Part shown: one piece after another, positions 17,137 through 26,832 of the stretch | Numbering within the stretch: position 1 is the first letter of the stretch | Layout of the letters: the number at the start of each line of letters is the position of its first letter | Source: CAVZCK01 sp963798805 | Lineage (GTDB): Bacteria > Pseudomonadota > Alphaproteobacteria > Rhizobiales > Rhodomicrobiaceae | DNA: 64,000 nt | Direction: 5' to 3' | Assembly: GCA_963798805.1 (NCBI GenBank) | Contig: CAWCVC010000011.1 | Location: forward strand, 372,001-436,000 | The notes under the pieces: generated by a model | What the model saw: the letters and a program-made list of their open reading frames with translations, nothing else | What the model was told of the DNA's origin: nothing | Database searches by the model: none | Position numbers and translations under genes: made by a program

Positions 17137-18275
17137 CCTGCTTGCCCCTCGGCTGCGCGCTGCGCCGAGAAGGTCTCGGGCGCTTCGGCGAGCGTCACCA
17201 CCAGATCCGCCAACCGCACCACCGCGTCATAGCGCGCGAGCGATTTGGAGCGGCTTGCGGCTCTCGCGAGGGTCGCCGGTTCCTCGAAAAGGCGCCGCAG
17301 AGTCCCGGCCAGCCGCTCCGGCGTCATGATCGACTGCTCGAAGCACCAGCCCGCGCCCGCTTTTTCGAATCGGGTCGCGTTCTCCAATTGATCATTATCG
17401 ACCGAATGCGGCAAGGGTACGAGCACGGCCGGGCGTCCCAGCGCCGCAAGTTCGGCGATGGTTGTTGCACCAGAACGGCAGACGACAAGATGTGCGCCGG
17501 CCATCCGGTATGGCAAATCCTCAAAGAAGGTGGAAAGTTCCGCCGCGACGCCCGCCACCTCGTAGGCGTCGAAAACACGGTCGATGTCCTCCTCGCGGCA
17601 TTGCTGCACGACCATCAGCCGGTCACGGATCTCCTGCGGCAGAAGCTGCAGCGCCACCGGCATGATATCGGAGAAGAAGCGCGCGCCCTGACTGCCGCCG
17701 AAGCAGAGCAGGTTGAGCGGCTGGCCCGGCTGCGGCGGCTGGAAGGTGCCCCCGCGCAGCTCCAGGATCGCCTCCCGGAGCGGGGTGCCGGTGACGTAGC
17801 TCTTCTCGGTGAGCTTGCCTTCGAGGAATTTGGTGTCTTCGAAGGAGATGGCGATCGCCTTCACCATCGTGGCCAGGAACCGATTGGCCCGGCCCATCAC
17901 CGAATTCTGCTCGTGGATCATGGTGGGGATACCGCGCGCGAGCGCTGCCAGCATGGGCGGGATGGTCGGATAGCCGCCGAAGCCGACCACGGCCTTCGGC
18001 TTCAGATCGCCATAGATGTCGTAGGCCATCTTGAAGCCGTTGGAGTTGGTGGCGACCATCTTCATCGCCTCAAGCGGCGACTTGCCCTTGAAGGTGGCGG
18101 ACGGAACCTTGTGAACGCCGCGTCCCGGAAACTCCCCGGCCATCGTCGTCGTCCGCGTGTCCGTGATCAGATCGACCTCATAGCCGCGCCGGACCATTTC
18201 GCCGGCCAGCGCCTGCGCCGGGAAGAGATGACCGCCCGTGCCGCCCGCAGTTAAGACGATCGACGCAGATGTCAA
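17133..18275 (-). CDS. murG: Lipid II synthase MurG
   Basis: MurG is the glycosyltransferase that adds GlcNAc to lipid I on the inner membrane to give lipid II. The Gly-rich loops VLTAGGTGGHLFPAQALA, FGGYPTIP and LLCFGGSQGARFFSDI are present, as is the C-terminal UDP-GlcNAc region VCRSGATTIAELAALGRPAVLVPLPHSVDNDQ. It is 380 aa, counted from a TTG at 18275 that overlaps the ftsW stop by 4 bases. I see no better ATG, so the weak start may rely on coupling to ftsW. Confidence 0.96.
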   Translation of the reverse strand: MTSASIVLTAGGTGGHLFPAQALAGEMVRRGYEVDLITDTRTTTMAGEFPGRGVHKVPSATFKGKSPLEAMKMVATNSNGFKMAYDIYGDLKPKAVVGFGGYPTIPPMLAALARGIPTMIHEQNSVMGRANRFLATMVKAIAISFEDTKFLEGKLTEKSYVTGTPLREAILELRGGTFQPPQPGQPLNLLCFGGSQGARFFSDIMPVALQLLPQEIRDRLMVVQQCREEDIDRVFDAYEVAGVAAELSTFFEDLPYRMAGAHLVVCRSGATTIAELAALGRPAVLVPLPHSVDNDQLENATRFEKAGAGWCFEQSIMTPERLAGTLRRLFEEPATLARAASRSKSLARYDAVVRLADLVVTLAEAPETFSAQRAAEGQAG

Positions 18276-19450
18276 GTTTGCATCCCCCTGGAGGTGACCG
18301 TCCCGCCCGTGGATTGCCGGACAGGCCGGTAGACCGGGCCTGCTTCGGGACGCCGTCTGGCGAGACCCAGCGCCAGACCCATTGTTAGTGCCATGGCGGT
18401 CAGCGAGGAGCCGCCATAGGAAAGGAAGGGAAGCGTCATGCCCTTCGCCGGTAGCATATCGACGTTAACTGCCATATTAATCAACGTTTGAAAACCAAAG
18501 AGCATCATCAGCCCGGAAAGCGCGAGCCGAATGAACGGATCTCGTGAACGGGCGGCGGCGCGAAATCCACGCCAGACGATGAAAGCATAAAGACTGACAA
18601 GAAAAAGACAGAATATAAGGCCGAATTCTTCCGCGATCACGGCAAAAATGTAATCTGTATACGAGTCGGGCAATCCTCTGCTCACAATACCTTCGCCCGG
18701 ACCGCGTCCAAACCAACCGCCTTCGCGGAAAGCGGCAAGCGCCGTATCCGTCTGATGGGTGTCGCCAGAGGCCGGGTAGAGAAAGCGGTCGATGCGGCTC
18801 TGCACGTGCGGAATGGCGAGATAGGCGGCGATGAAGGCCGCCCCGCTGACGCCCGAGGCGATGCCGATCCAGATCAGCGAATAGCCGGCAAGGAAGAACA
18901 GCGCGCCCCAGACCAGCACCGCAAGGCAGGTCTGGCCGATATCGGGCTGCACCACTAGGAAGAACACGAAAATCGCCAGAACCGCGATGGCGATCGGCAG
19001 GGCCGGCATGTCGGGACGCTTGCCGCTTTCGGAGAACAGCCAGGCGGTGAGGATGATGAAGCCGGGCTTGGCGAATTCCGAAGGCTGGATGGACTGGCCG
19101 CTACCGATGATCAGCCAGCGCACCGCCCCGTTCTTCTCGATGCCTTGCGCCAGAGCAAGGGCGATCATGGCGAGGCCGGCAAGGAAGATGAACAGCCCGG
19201 CGCGCCGGATCAGCTTGGGATCGAGCATCGAGGCGGTGATCAGGAGGAAAACCGCCGGGATCATGTAGATGAGCTGGCGCTTGAAGAAATAGAGCGGCTC
19301 GGCGCCGATCTTATGCGCCGCCGCGGGGCTGGCGGCCAGCGAGACGAAGGTGCCGAGGATCATGATGATCAGCACCGCGCCCAGAAGCGGGCGATCCACG
19401 GAGAACCACCATTCGGTCATGACGCTGCGGTCGGTGCGCGTCAGCCTCAT
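18272..19450 (-). CDS. ftsW: SEDS peptidoglycan glycosyltransferase FtsW
   Basis: FtsW polymerises lipid II at the septum together with FtsI. It is a polytopic SEDS protein of 392 aa with about ten hydrophobic segments. Family motifs include GSGQSIQPSEFAKPGFI, the catalytic-Asp segment VVQPDIGQT and the C-terminal LPAKGMTLPFLSYGGSSL. The position between murD and murG distinguishes it from RodA. It overlaps both neighbours by 4 bases. The ATG at 19450 is used, though MTEWWFS ten codons later could also serve. Confidence 0.96.
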   Translation of the reverse strand: MRLTRTDRSVMTEWWFSVDRPLLGAVLIIMILGTFVSLAASPAAAHKIGAEPLYFFKRQLIYMIPAVFLLITASMLDPKLIRRAGLFIFLAGLAMIALALAQGIEKNGAVRWLIIGSGQSIQPSEFAKPGFIILTAWLFSESGKRPDMPALPIAIAVLAIFVFFLVVQPDIGQTCLAVLVWGALFFLAGYSLIWIGIASGVSGAAFIAAYLAIPHVQSRIDRFLYPASGDTHQTDTALAAFREGGWFGRGPGEGIVSRGLPDSYTDYIFAVIAEEFGLIFCLFLVSLYAFIVWRGFRAAARSRDPFIRLALSGLMMLFGFQTLINMAVNVDMLPAKGMTLPFLSYGGSSLTAMALTMGLALGLARRRPEAGPVYRPVRQSTGGTVTSRGMQT

Positions 19451-20856
19451 GCGGCTCTGGTCTCCCGCAAAGCGATCCCGTCGAGCGAGGCGACGATGGT
19501 TCGGAAGGCGTCGCCCCGCGCCATGAAATTCGGGAATTGATCGTAGGAGGCGCAGGCCGGCGACAGAAGCACCACCGGCTCGGCATCGCCCGAGCCTGCC
19601 GCATCGCGCGCCGCATGGGCGACGGCCGCGTCGAGCGTGCCGGCGATCTCATTGCGGAGCGCGCGGCCGACGAAGCGGCTGAATTCCGCCGCCGCGTCGC
19701 CGATGAAATAGGCGCGGCGAATTTTCGGGAAGAAGCCTTCGAGGCCGGCGAGGCCCCCGGATTTCGCCAGACCACCGGCGATCCAATAGATGCTATCGAA
19801 ACTGGCGAGCGCCTTGGCGGCGGCATCGGCATTGGTGGCCTTGGAGTCGTTGATGAACAAGACGCGCCCGGCGCGGCCGACCTCCTCCATCCGGTGGGCA
19901 AGGCCGGGAAAGCTCTCCAGCCCGGCGGCAATCTCGTCGCGCGACAGGCCGATGGCACGGCACAGCGCGAAGGCGGCGGCGGCGTTCTGGGCGTTATGGG
20001 TGCCGCGCAGCGAGCCGATGCCTTTGAGGCTGACCGGCGGCAGCGCCTCGCCGTTTTCCACCTCGATCAGCGTGCCATGATCGGCATAGACGCCGGTTTC
20101 GACGGGGTGGCGGACCGAAATCCGCTGCAGCTTCGTCCTGCCCGACAGCCGGTCGGCGATGCCGGCGCAAATCTCGTCATCGACGCCGACGACAGCGGTG
20201 TCGCCTGCGCCGAGCCGGGCGAAGATCCGCGCCTTGACCTCGGCGTAGTGCTCCAGCGTGCCGTGCCGATCGAGATGGTCCGGCGTGATGTTGAGCAGGC
20301 AGGCGGCATCGGCGTCGAGCGTCGGCGTCAGGTCGATCTGGAAGGAGGAATATTCGATGACATAGGTCAGATCGTCGGCCAGCGGATCGAGCCCGAGGAC
20401 GGCCGTGCCGATATTGCCGCCCATCGCGGCGCGCCGCCCGGATGCGCTGATGAGATGCGCGGTGAGCGCCGTTGTCGTCGATTTGCCGTTGGTGCCGGTG
20501 ATGGCGACGACCTTGCCCTTGCCGCCTTCGGCGCGGCGCTGGCGGCAGAACAGCTCGGTGTCGCCGATGATCTCGACGCCGGCCGCTCTAGCGCGCTCCA
20601 CGGTCCAATGGGGCTTCGGATGGGTCAGCGGCACGCCTGGCGCCAGCACCAGCGCTGCGAAGTCGCTCCAGTCGGCGGCGGCAAGGTCCACCGGCTCGAA
20701 GTCGGCCTGACGCGCGGCCTCGCGGCCGTTCTCGGCATCGTCCCATAGGATCGGCTCGGCGCCGCCCGCGCGCAGCGCTTGCGCCGTCGCCAGCCCCGAC
20801 AGGCCAAGACCGAACACCGCCACCTTTTTTCCTGCAAAGAGCGTGATCCGGATCAT
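19447..20856 (-). CDS. murD: UDP-N-acetylmuramoylalanine--D-glutamate ligase
   Basis: MurD adds D-Glu to UDP-MurNAc-L-Ala. Features are the Rossmann-like N-terminus VAVFGLGLSGLATAQAL, the P-loop ITGTNGKSTTTALTAHL and the segments NITPDHLDRHGTLEHYAEVK and FINDSKATNADAAAKAL. The ATG at 20856 (MIRITLFAGKK) is preferred over a TTG two codons upstream, giving 469 aa. It is separated from mraY by about 257 bases containing a dispersed repeat, the only real break in the cluster, so a second promoter may lie there. Confidence 0.96.
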   Translation of the reverse strand: MIRITLFAGKKVAVFGLGLSGLATAQALRAGGAEPILWDDAENGREAARQADFEPVDLAAADWSDFAALVLAPGVPLTHPKPHWTVERARAAGVEIIGDTELFCRQRRAEGGKGKVVAITGTNGKSTTTALTAHLISASGRRAAMGGNIGTAVLGLDPLADDLTYVIEYSSFQIDLTPTLDADAACLLNITPDHLDRHGTLEHYAEVKARIFARLGAGDTAVVGVDDEICAGIADRLSGRTKLQRISVRHPVETGVYADHGTLIEVENGEALPPVSLKGIGSLRGTHNAQNAAAAFALCRAIGLSRDEIAAGLESFPGLAHRMEEVGRAGRVLFINDSKATNADAAAKALASFDSIYWIAGGLAKSGGLAGLEGFFPKIRRAYFIGDAAAEFSRFVGRALRNEIAGTLDAAVAHAARDAAGSGDAEPVVLLSPACASYDQFPNFMARGDAFRTIVASLDGIALRETRAA

Positions 20857-20968
20857 GACCAATCACCGCTGGTACCAGAGCCGCCAAGTTTCCCGACGTC
20901 GCCGCGGCCGAAGAGCCGGGGCCCATTGGTCTCACCGCACGGCACGAGCGCGCGGACAATTGAATTGG

Positions 20969-20998
20969 GTCCCGGCTCGGCCTCCGGCCGTCCGGGAC
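20969..20998. repeat. Dispersed GTCCCGG hairpin repeat
   Basis: The arms gtcccgg (20969-20975) and ccgggac (20992-20998) pair around a GC-rich loop. Related gtcccgg/ccgggac elements lie at 42201-42231 and 53334-53390. The repeat is within the mraY-murD gap, where I see no gene. Confidence 0.6.
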
Positions 20999-21113
20999 GA
21001 CGATCTTGCCGACAGCTAGCCTTTCGCAGAACTCCCCTCTTGGGAAAGCCTACTCTCCACCATCCTGCCGCATACCGTCTCCTCGAAGCAGGGTCAGCCA
21101 TAATTCCTGGTCC

Positions 21114-22196
21114 CTAGCGCAATTTCAGGGTCGACAGGCCGATCAGCGCCAGCACCACGGCGATGATCCAGAAGCGCACCACGACGGTCGCCTCGGCCCA
21201 GCCCTTCTGCTCGAAGTGGTGGTGCAGCGGAGCCATTCGAAAGACGCGCTTGCCGGTCAGCTTGAAGGAGACGACCTGCATGATCACCGAGACGGTCTCC
21301 AGCACGAACAGCCCGCCGACGATGGCCAGCACGACCTCGTGTTTCGTCGCCACCGCGATGACGCCGAGCGCACCGCCGAGCGCCAGCGAGCCGGTGTCGC
21401 CCATGAAGATCATGGCGGGCGGCGCGTTGAACCAGAGGAAGCCGAGCCCCGACCCGACCAGCGCGCCGCAGATCACCGCAAGCTCGCCCGCGCCGGGGAC
21501 GAAATGAAGCTGCAGATAGTCCGCGAACACCTTGTTGCCGACCAGATAGGAGATGATGCCGAAAGTAGAGGCCGCGATCATCACCGGCACGATGGCGAGC
21601 CCGTCAAGGCCGTCGGTGAGATTCACTGCGTTGCCCGCGCCGGCGATCACGAACACGCCGAGCACCAGAAAGATCGGCCCGAGATCGATCAGCACGTCCT
21701 TGAAGAACGGCACGGCGAGCGTCGTCGCCAGCTCGGGCGAAGCGATCTGCATGATCGAATAGGTGGCGATCGCCGCGATGCCGACTTCCAGGGCGAAGCG
21801 GACGCGGCCCGGAAAACCGGCGCTCGTGCGCTTCGTCACCTTGAGGAAATCGTCATAGAAGCCGATCAGCCCGTAGGCGAGCGTCACCGCGATCACCACC
21901 CAGACCAGCCGGTTGCCGAGATTGGCCCACAGGATCGTGGCAACACCGACGCCGAGCAGGATCATCAGCCCGCCCATGGTCGGCGTGCCCGCCTTGCTCA
22001 GATGCGATTGCGGCCCGTCCGAGCGGATCGGCTGGCCCTTACCCTGATGCAGACGAAGCTGGTTGATGAGCGGAGGGCCGAACAGGAAGACGACCATCAG
22101 CGCCGTCATGATGGCGCCGCCGGTCCGAAAGGTGATGTAGCGGAAGACGTTGAAGACCGGCGCATGTTCACTCAAGAGACTGAGCAGGTAGAGCAT
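21114..22196 (-). CDS. mraY: Phospho-N-acetylmuramoyl-pentapeptide transferase
   Basis: MraY transfers the phospho-MurNAc-pentapeptide to undecaprenyl phosphate to make lipid I. It is a polytopic inner membrane protein of 360 aa. Signature segments include SKAGTPTMGGLMILLG, YDDFLKVTKR with the catalytic Asp, NLTDGLDGLA, MIFMGDTGSLALGG and MAPLHHHFEQKGWAE with the HHH motif. The ATG lies inside the end of murF (25-base overlap). Confidence 0.97.
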   Translation of the reverse strand: MLYLLSLLSEHAPVFNVFRYITFRTGGAIMTALMVVFLFGPPLINQLRLHQGKGQPIRSDGPQSHLSKAGTPTMGGLMILLGVGVATILWANLGNRLVWVVIAVTLAYGLIGFYDDFLKVTKRTSAGFPGRVRFALEVGIAAIATYSIMQIASPELATTLAVPFFKDVLIDLGPIFLVLGVFVIAGAGNAVNLTDGLDGLAIVPVMIAASTFGIISYLVGNKVFADYLQLHFVPGAGELAVICGALVGSGLGFLWFNAPPAMIFMGDTGSLALGGALGVIAVATKHEVVLAIVGGLFVLETVSVIMQVVSFKLTGKRVFRMAPLHHHFEQKGWAEATVVVRFWIIAVVLALIGLSTLKLR

Positions 22197-23641
22197 TCCT
22201 CGCCTTTCATTCCGCGGCCGCCGGCTGCGCTTGCCCGGTCTTGCGGATAGGATTGTTTGAGAGCGTCGACGAGGAGGCTCATGCGGCTTCCGAGCGAGCC
22301 CTTGATCATGACGGCGTCGCCGGGCCGGATGGCGCCGGTGAGCGTCTCTTTCAGCTTGTGCGAATTCTCCGCCCAGCCGCCGCGCCGGCTCTCCGGGAGA
22401 ACCGCGAAAAGCTCGGCCATGTTCGGCCCGCAGCCATAGACGAGGTCGATGGCCGCCGCCTCGATGGCGGGGGCGAGCCCCTCATGCAGCCGCTTGGCCT
22501 CGGCGCCGAGCTCAAGCATGTCGCCGAGCACCGCGATCCGGCGCGCGGCGCGGCTTCGCGGCAGACCGCCGAGCACGCTGAAGGCCGCCGCCATTGAGGC
22601 CGGGTTGGCATTATAGGCTTCATCGATCAGGATGAAGCTGCCTGCGTCGATGCGGTGCACCGACTGAGCGCCGCGGCCCTGCGGCGCTCCGAATTCGACA
22701 AGCGCGGCAGCGGCGCGATGGATCTCGCCGTCGAGGACTTTCACCGCCGCCAGCGCGGCGAGCGAATTCAGCGCCAGATGCTCGCCCGGCGCGCCGAGCC
22801 GGTAGGAGATGCGCTCGGCGAGGCAGTCCGCCTCGATCTCGGAGCCGCCGGCCGAGGCGGTGAGGCGCACGAGCCGCGACTGTGCGCGGGAGTCCTTGCC
22901 GAAGCCGATGACCCGTCCGGCGCCGCGCTCCTCGGCGCGTCTCGCCAGCAGCCGGAAATGCTCATTGTCGAGATTGAGGATGGCGATCCCGCCGGACGCC
23001 AGCCCACGGAAGATTTCGGCCTTCGCCTCGGCGATGCCTTCGATGCTATCGAAGAACTCGATATGTACTGGGGCGATCGTGGTGATGATCGCGGCATGAG
23101 GCTGGACAAGGCGGGCGAGCGGCGTGATCTCGCCCGCATGGTTCATACCGATCTCGAACACGGCGTAATCGGCCTCGCGCGGCAGCCGCGCCAGCGAAAG
23201 CGGCACACCCCAATGATTGTTGTAGGATTTGTCCGACGCATGAACGCGGCCGAGTCTGGCGAGCATCAGCCGCAGCATCTCCTTGGTGCCGGTCTTGCCG
23301 ACGCTGCCGGTAACGGCGACGATGCGCGCCTTGCTGCGGGCGCGGCCGGCACGGCCAAGAGCGCGGAGCGCTTCGAGCGTATCAGCGACGTGGAGCAGCG
23401 GGCCTGGCGCGGCGCCGCCGAAATCCTCGCGCACCACGGCGAGAGCGGCCCCAGCTGCGAAAGCCTGCTCAATATAATCGTGACCGTCAGTGCGGTCGCC
23501 TTGGATGGCGAAGAACACCTCGCCCGGCGCAAGCGTGCGCGTGTCGATGGAAATGCCGCTGACGGCCGCCGGCATCACGCCGTCCACGGCGGTGCCGAGC
23601 GTGCTTCTCAATTCATCGGCCGTCCAGAGCGCATCAGCCAT
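22172..23641 (-). CDS. murF: UDP-N-acetylmuramoyl-tripeptide--D-Ala-D-Ala ligase
   Basis: MurF attaches D-Ala-D-Ala to complete the pentapeptide precursor. The P-loop is VTGSVGKTGTKEMLRLML. Other MurF segments are SYNNHWGVPLSLARLP, FEIGMNHAGEITPLARLVQP, LIDEAYNANPASMAAAFSVL and MIKGSLGSRMSLLVDAL. It is 489 aa, within the normal range. It overlaps murE by 8 bases and mraY by 25 bases. The extreme C-terminus (ASAAGGRGMKGEECSTCSVS) is in the overlap with mraY and is unlikely to matter for activity. Confidence 0.96.
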   Translation of the reverse strand: MADALWTADELRSTLGTAVDGVMPAAVSGISIDTRTLAPGEVFFAIQGDRTDGHDYIEQAFAAGAALAVVREDFGGAAPGPLLHVADTLEALRALGRAGRARSKARIVAVTGSVGKTGTKEMLRLMLARLGRVHASDKSYNNHWGVPLSLARLPREADYAVFEIGMNHAGEITPLARLVQPHAAIITTIAPVHIEFFDSIEGIAEAKAEIFRGLASGGIAILNLDNEHFRLLARRAEERGAGRVIGFGKDSRAQSRLVRLTASAGGSEIEADCLAERISYRLGAPGEHLALNSLAALAAVKVLDGEIHRAAAALVEFGAPQGRGAQSVHRIDAGSFILIDEAYNANPASMAAAFSVLGGLPRSRAARRIAVLGDMLELGAEAKRLHEGLAPAIEAAAIDLVYGCGPNMAELFAVLPESRRGGWAENSHKLKETLTGAIRPGDAVMIKGSLGSRMSLLVDALKQSYPQDRASAAGGRGMKGEECSTCSVS

Positions 23642-25109
23642 GGCTCACCCTTTTTCCGGCGCCGCCGATGAGGCCGGCTACCGTGTCATGATCCGAATAA
23701 GGAATAACCGTATGGCCGACGATTTGTCCGGTTTCATGGCCCTTGCCAGCAATCAGCAGAACATCACCAGGCCCCATCCCATTGATCGCGGCGGCGATGG
23801 CCTCCGCCCTATCGCCGATCTCGATGGCGCCGGGGGCCGCCGCCAGAACTTCAGCGCGGATTGCGGCGGGGTCTTCGCTGCGCGGATTGTCGTCGGTGAC
23901 AATAACGCGGTCGGCCAGCCGGGCGGCGATGGCGCCCATTTCCGGCCGCTTGCCGCGATCCCGATCGCCGCCGCAGCCGAACACCACATGCAGCCTTGCC
24001 GTGGCATAGGGCCGGAGCGTGCGGATGGCGTTCTCCAGCGCATCGGGCGTGTGGGCGTAATCGATGAAGATCGGGCCACCGGAAGGGGAGTGCGCGACCA
24101 GTTCGAGCCGGCCTTTCGCGCCTTTCAGCCGCTCGACCGCCGCGAAGGCCACATCGGCGGGCGCGTCGGTCGCCAGAGCCAGGCCGAGCGCGACCAGCAC
24201 ATTCGACGCCTGGAAATCGCCCGCCAGCGGCAGAAAGATCCGGCGCACGGTGCCATTATGGGAAATTTCGAGCCGCTGGCCGAAGCCGTCACGCTCGCCG
24301 GCAACAAGCCGCAGCGTGTCGCCTTGCCGCCCGACGGTGATCAGCCTCAAACCGCGCGCCCGGGCAATTTCCGCCGCTTCCTCGCCCGCCTCGCTGTCGA
24401 CATCGATCACGGCAGACTGGCCGGGCCGCAACAGCTCGGTGAACAGCCGCATCTTGGCGCGAAAATAGTCGGCGAAATCCGGGTGATAATCGAGATGGTC
24501 GCGCGAGATGTTGGTGAAGGCTGCCGCCGCGAGCTTGACGCCGTCCAGCCGGTATTGGGCGAGGCCATGGCTCGACGCCTCGAAGGCGAGATGCGTCGCG
24601 CCCTTGGCGGCGAGGTCGGCGAGATCGGCGTGCAGCGTAACCGGGTCGGGCGTGGTGTGCGAAAGCGGCTGCTCCTCGCCCCGGAACATGATGCCGGTGG
24701 TGCCGAGGCTCGCTGAGGCAAAGCCGCAGGCCTCCCAGATCTGGCGCAGGAAGGAGGCGACCGAGGTCTTGCCGTTGGTGCCGGTCACGGCGGCGGTGAC
24801 CTCCGGCTGGCGGCCGTAGATGCGCGCAGCCATCAGGGCGAGCGCCCGCCGCGGATTGGCGTCGCGGATGACAGCGACGCCCTCCGGCACGTAGAGCGCA
24901 ACGCCTTCACCAGCAAGAACAGCCGTCGCCCCGCGCGCCACGGCATCGGCGACGAAGCGCGCGCCGTCCGTTTTCGTGCCGGCGAGGGCGGCGAATAAAT
25001 AGCCGGGCTCGACCTCGCGGCTGTCGGCCGTCAGCCCGGTAATGGGCATCTCGCCGCTGCCAACCGGCAGCGCGCCCCCGCATAGATCGCCGAGTGTCAC
25101 GAGTGTCAT
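23634..25109 (-). CDS. murE: UDP-MurNAc-L-Ala-D-Glu:meso-diaminopimelate ligase
   Basis: MurE adds the third stem residue. The P-loop is VTGTNGKTSVASFLRQI, and the substrate motif DNPR in VTDDNPRSEDP indicates meso-diaminopimelate rather than lysine. Other segments are NISRDHLDYHPDFADYF and FIDYAHTPDALENAIRTL. I place the start at the ATG at 25109 (MTLVTLGDLCGG), giving 491 aa, which fits the family. A TTG at 25199 overlapping ftsI would add 30 unrelated residues, but it cannot be excluded. Confidence 0.95.
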   Translation of the reverse strand: MTLVTLGDLCGGALPVGSGEMPITGLTADSREVEPGYLFAALAGTKTDGARFVADAVARGATAVLAGEGVALYVPEGVAVIRDANPRRALALMAARIYGRQPEVTAAVTGTNGKTSVASFLRQIWEACGFASASLGTTGIMFRGEEQPLSHTTPDPVTLHADLADLAAKGATHLAFEASSHGLAQYRLDGVKLAAAAFTNISRDHLDYHPDFADYFRAKMRLFTELLRPGQSAVIDVDSEAGEEAAEIARARGLRLITVGRQGDTLRLVAGERDGFGQRLEISHNGTVRRIFLPLAGDFQASNVLVALGLALATDAPADVAFAAVERLKGAKGRLELVAHSPSGGPIFIDYAHTPDALENAIRTLRPYATARLHVVFGCGGDRDRGKRPEMGAIAARLADRVIVTDDNPRSEDPAAIRAEVLAAAPGAIEIGDRAEAIAAAINGMGPGDVLLIAGKGHETGQIVGHTVIPYSDHDTVAGLIGGAGKRVSHG

Positions 25110-25170
25110 GCGCAGCCGCCGTTCCGCATCCCCCGATACGGATGATCGATCGAAATTTTGGATCGGTCGG

Positions 25171-26832
25171 TTAATAAGAGGGTTGCGAGCGTTCGTCAAA
25201 CGTCCTCGCCGGTGCGATCCCCAGCATGGGCGCTATACGCTTGATCACCAGGCCGGCCGTCGGCGCGGCGTTGTGCCCCGCTTCGGTGCGCATTCCGGGC
25301 TTCTCGGGCTTCGGCTCATCGATGACGATCATCACCAGATATTGCGGCTCGTCCATCGGAAATGCGGCGACGAAGCTGGAAATCACCTTGTCGCTATAGC
25401 CGCCCTTGATTGCCTTGTATGCCGTGCCGGTCTTGCCGCCGACCAGATAGCCGGGCACTTTCGCCTCCCGGCCCGTGCCTCTTTCTACATTGGCGAGGAA
25501 CATCCGGCGCATATCGGCGCTGGTTGCGGCGCTGACGACGCGCTCGCCAAGACCGGATTCGCCGGGCGGGCGTGGCAGAAATGTCGGCTTGATCTTATAG
25601 CCGCCATTGAGCAGCGCGGCGGCCGCGACGGCGAAGGCGAAGGGCGGCTCAGAGATGCCATGGCCATAGGCCGCCGTCATGGTGTTGACCTCGCGCCAGT
25701 CCTCCGGAAAGAGCGGGCGCGCCGTCGGACCGAGCTCGGTCGATACCGGCTCCATCAGCCCGACCTTCTCCAGGAACTGACGCTGCTTCTCGCCGCCCGC
25801 CGCCAGGGCGAGACGTGCCGCGCCGGTATTGGAGGAATGCACGAAAACCCCCTCCACCGTCTCATACCGCGTCTTGGCGTGGCGGTCGTAGAGCGTAAAC
25901 CGGCCCATGCGGATCGGCGTCAGCACATCGACCTTGTCATCGATGCGGGCGATGCCGTTCTCCAGCGCCATGGCGATGGTGAACATCTTGAACACCGAGC
26001 CCAGCTCATAGGAGTCGTAATAGATGCGGTCGCGCCGGCTTTCGACGAGCGCTTCCTCACGCCGGTTCGGGTCGTAATCCGGCAGGCTGGCCATGGCCAG
26101 CACTTCGCCGCTATGGACATTGAGCACGACGCCGCCGACGGCCTTGGCGTGATAGCGTTCCTTCGCAGCGGTGATCTCCTCATGCAGCGCATGCTGCACG
26201 CGCAGATCGACCGAGAGACGCACCTTCGGCCGCTCGCCCGGTACGCTGGAAGGGATCGCCGCGTCAGGGGTGTTGTCGATATATTTCTCGATGCCGGCGA
26301 GGCCCTGATTGTCGACATTGGTGTGCCCGAGAATATGCACCGCCATGTCGCCGGCCGGATAGACACGTTGCGGCTCCTCCAGGAAATAGAGGCCGGGCAG
26401 GCCCAGATGATGCACGCGCGCCGCCTCGTTCGGGGTCATGCCGCGTTTCACCCATTCGAAGCGGCTTTTGCTGGAGAGCTTTTCGCGCAGGCCCTTCATA
26501 TCCTCGGGCGAGAGCACCTTCGACAGCTTCTCCAGCGTCTCGTCGACGCCAAGGATCTGCGACGGATCGGCGAACAGCCAGTAGACGCGGATGTCGGAGG
26601 CGAGCATGCGGCCGTTGCGGTCGACCGCATCGGGCCGCGACATCGCGTGAGGCATCTGGTTTTCCGCGATCATCATGCGCGGAGCGACCGGGCGCTGACC
26701 GAGAATGGCGAGCTGCCAGGCAATGGCAAGAAAGCCGCCGAGCACGGCGAGCATGAGCGCCCGCAGCCGCCAGGCGGGTATCACATAGCCGGCCGTCACA
26801 TGGATCTCACTGAGTCTGCGTACGGCGCGCAT
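25171..26832 (-). CDS. ftsI: Septal peptidoglycan transpeptidase FtsI (PBP3)
   Basis: FtsI is a class B penicillin-binding protein that cross-links septal wall with FtsW. There is one N-terminal membrane helix at about residues 22-45 (RALMLAVLGGFLAIAWQLAIL). The transpeptidase motifs are SVFK (catalytic Ser), SSN and KTG (GGKTGTAYK). The pedestal segment SRPDAVDRNGRMLASDI is typical. It is 553 aa, normal length. It overlaps the ftsL end by 26 bases, suggesting coupled translation. Confidence 0.96.
   Translation of the reverse strand: MRAVRRLSEIHVTAGYVIPAWRLRALMLAVLGGFLAIAWQLAILGQRPVAPRMMIAENQMPHAMSRPDAVDRNGRMLASDIRVYWLFADPSQILGVDETLEKLSKVLSPEDMKGLREKLSSKSRFEWVKRGMTPNEAARVHHLGLPGLYFLEEPQRVYPAGDMAVHILGHTNVDNQGLAGIEKYIDNTPDAAIPSSVPGERPKVRLSVDLRVQHALHEEITAAKERYHAKAVGGVVLNVHSGEVLAMASLPDYDPNRREEALVESRRDRIYYDSYELGSVFKMFTIAMALENGIARIDDKVDVLTPIRMGRFTLYDRHAKTRYETVEGVFVHSSNTGAARLALAAGGEKQRQFLEKVGLMEPVSTELGPTARPLFPEDWREVNTMTAAYGHGISEPPFAFAVAAAALLNGGYKIKPTFLPRPPGESGLGERVVSAATSADMRRMFLANVERGTGREAKVPGYLVGGKTGTAYKAIKGGYSDKVISSFVAAFPMDEPQYLVMIVIDEPKPEKPGMRTEAGHNAAPTAGLVIKRIAPMLGIAPARTFDERSQPSY

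Noticed and set aside
21006..22250. A 414-codon plus-strand frame opposite mraY
   Set aside because: The His/Arg/Asp-rich product is the reverse image of a hydrophobic membrane protein; mraY is certain.
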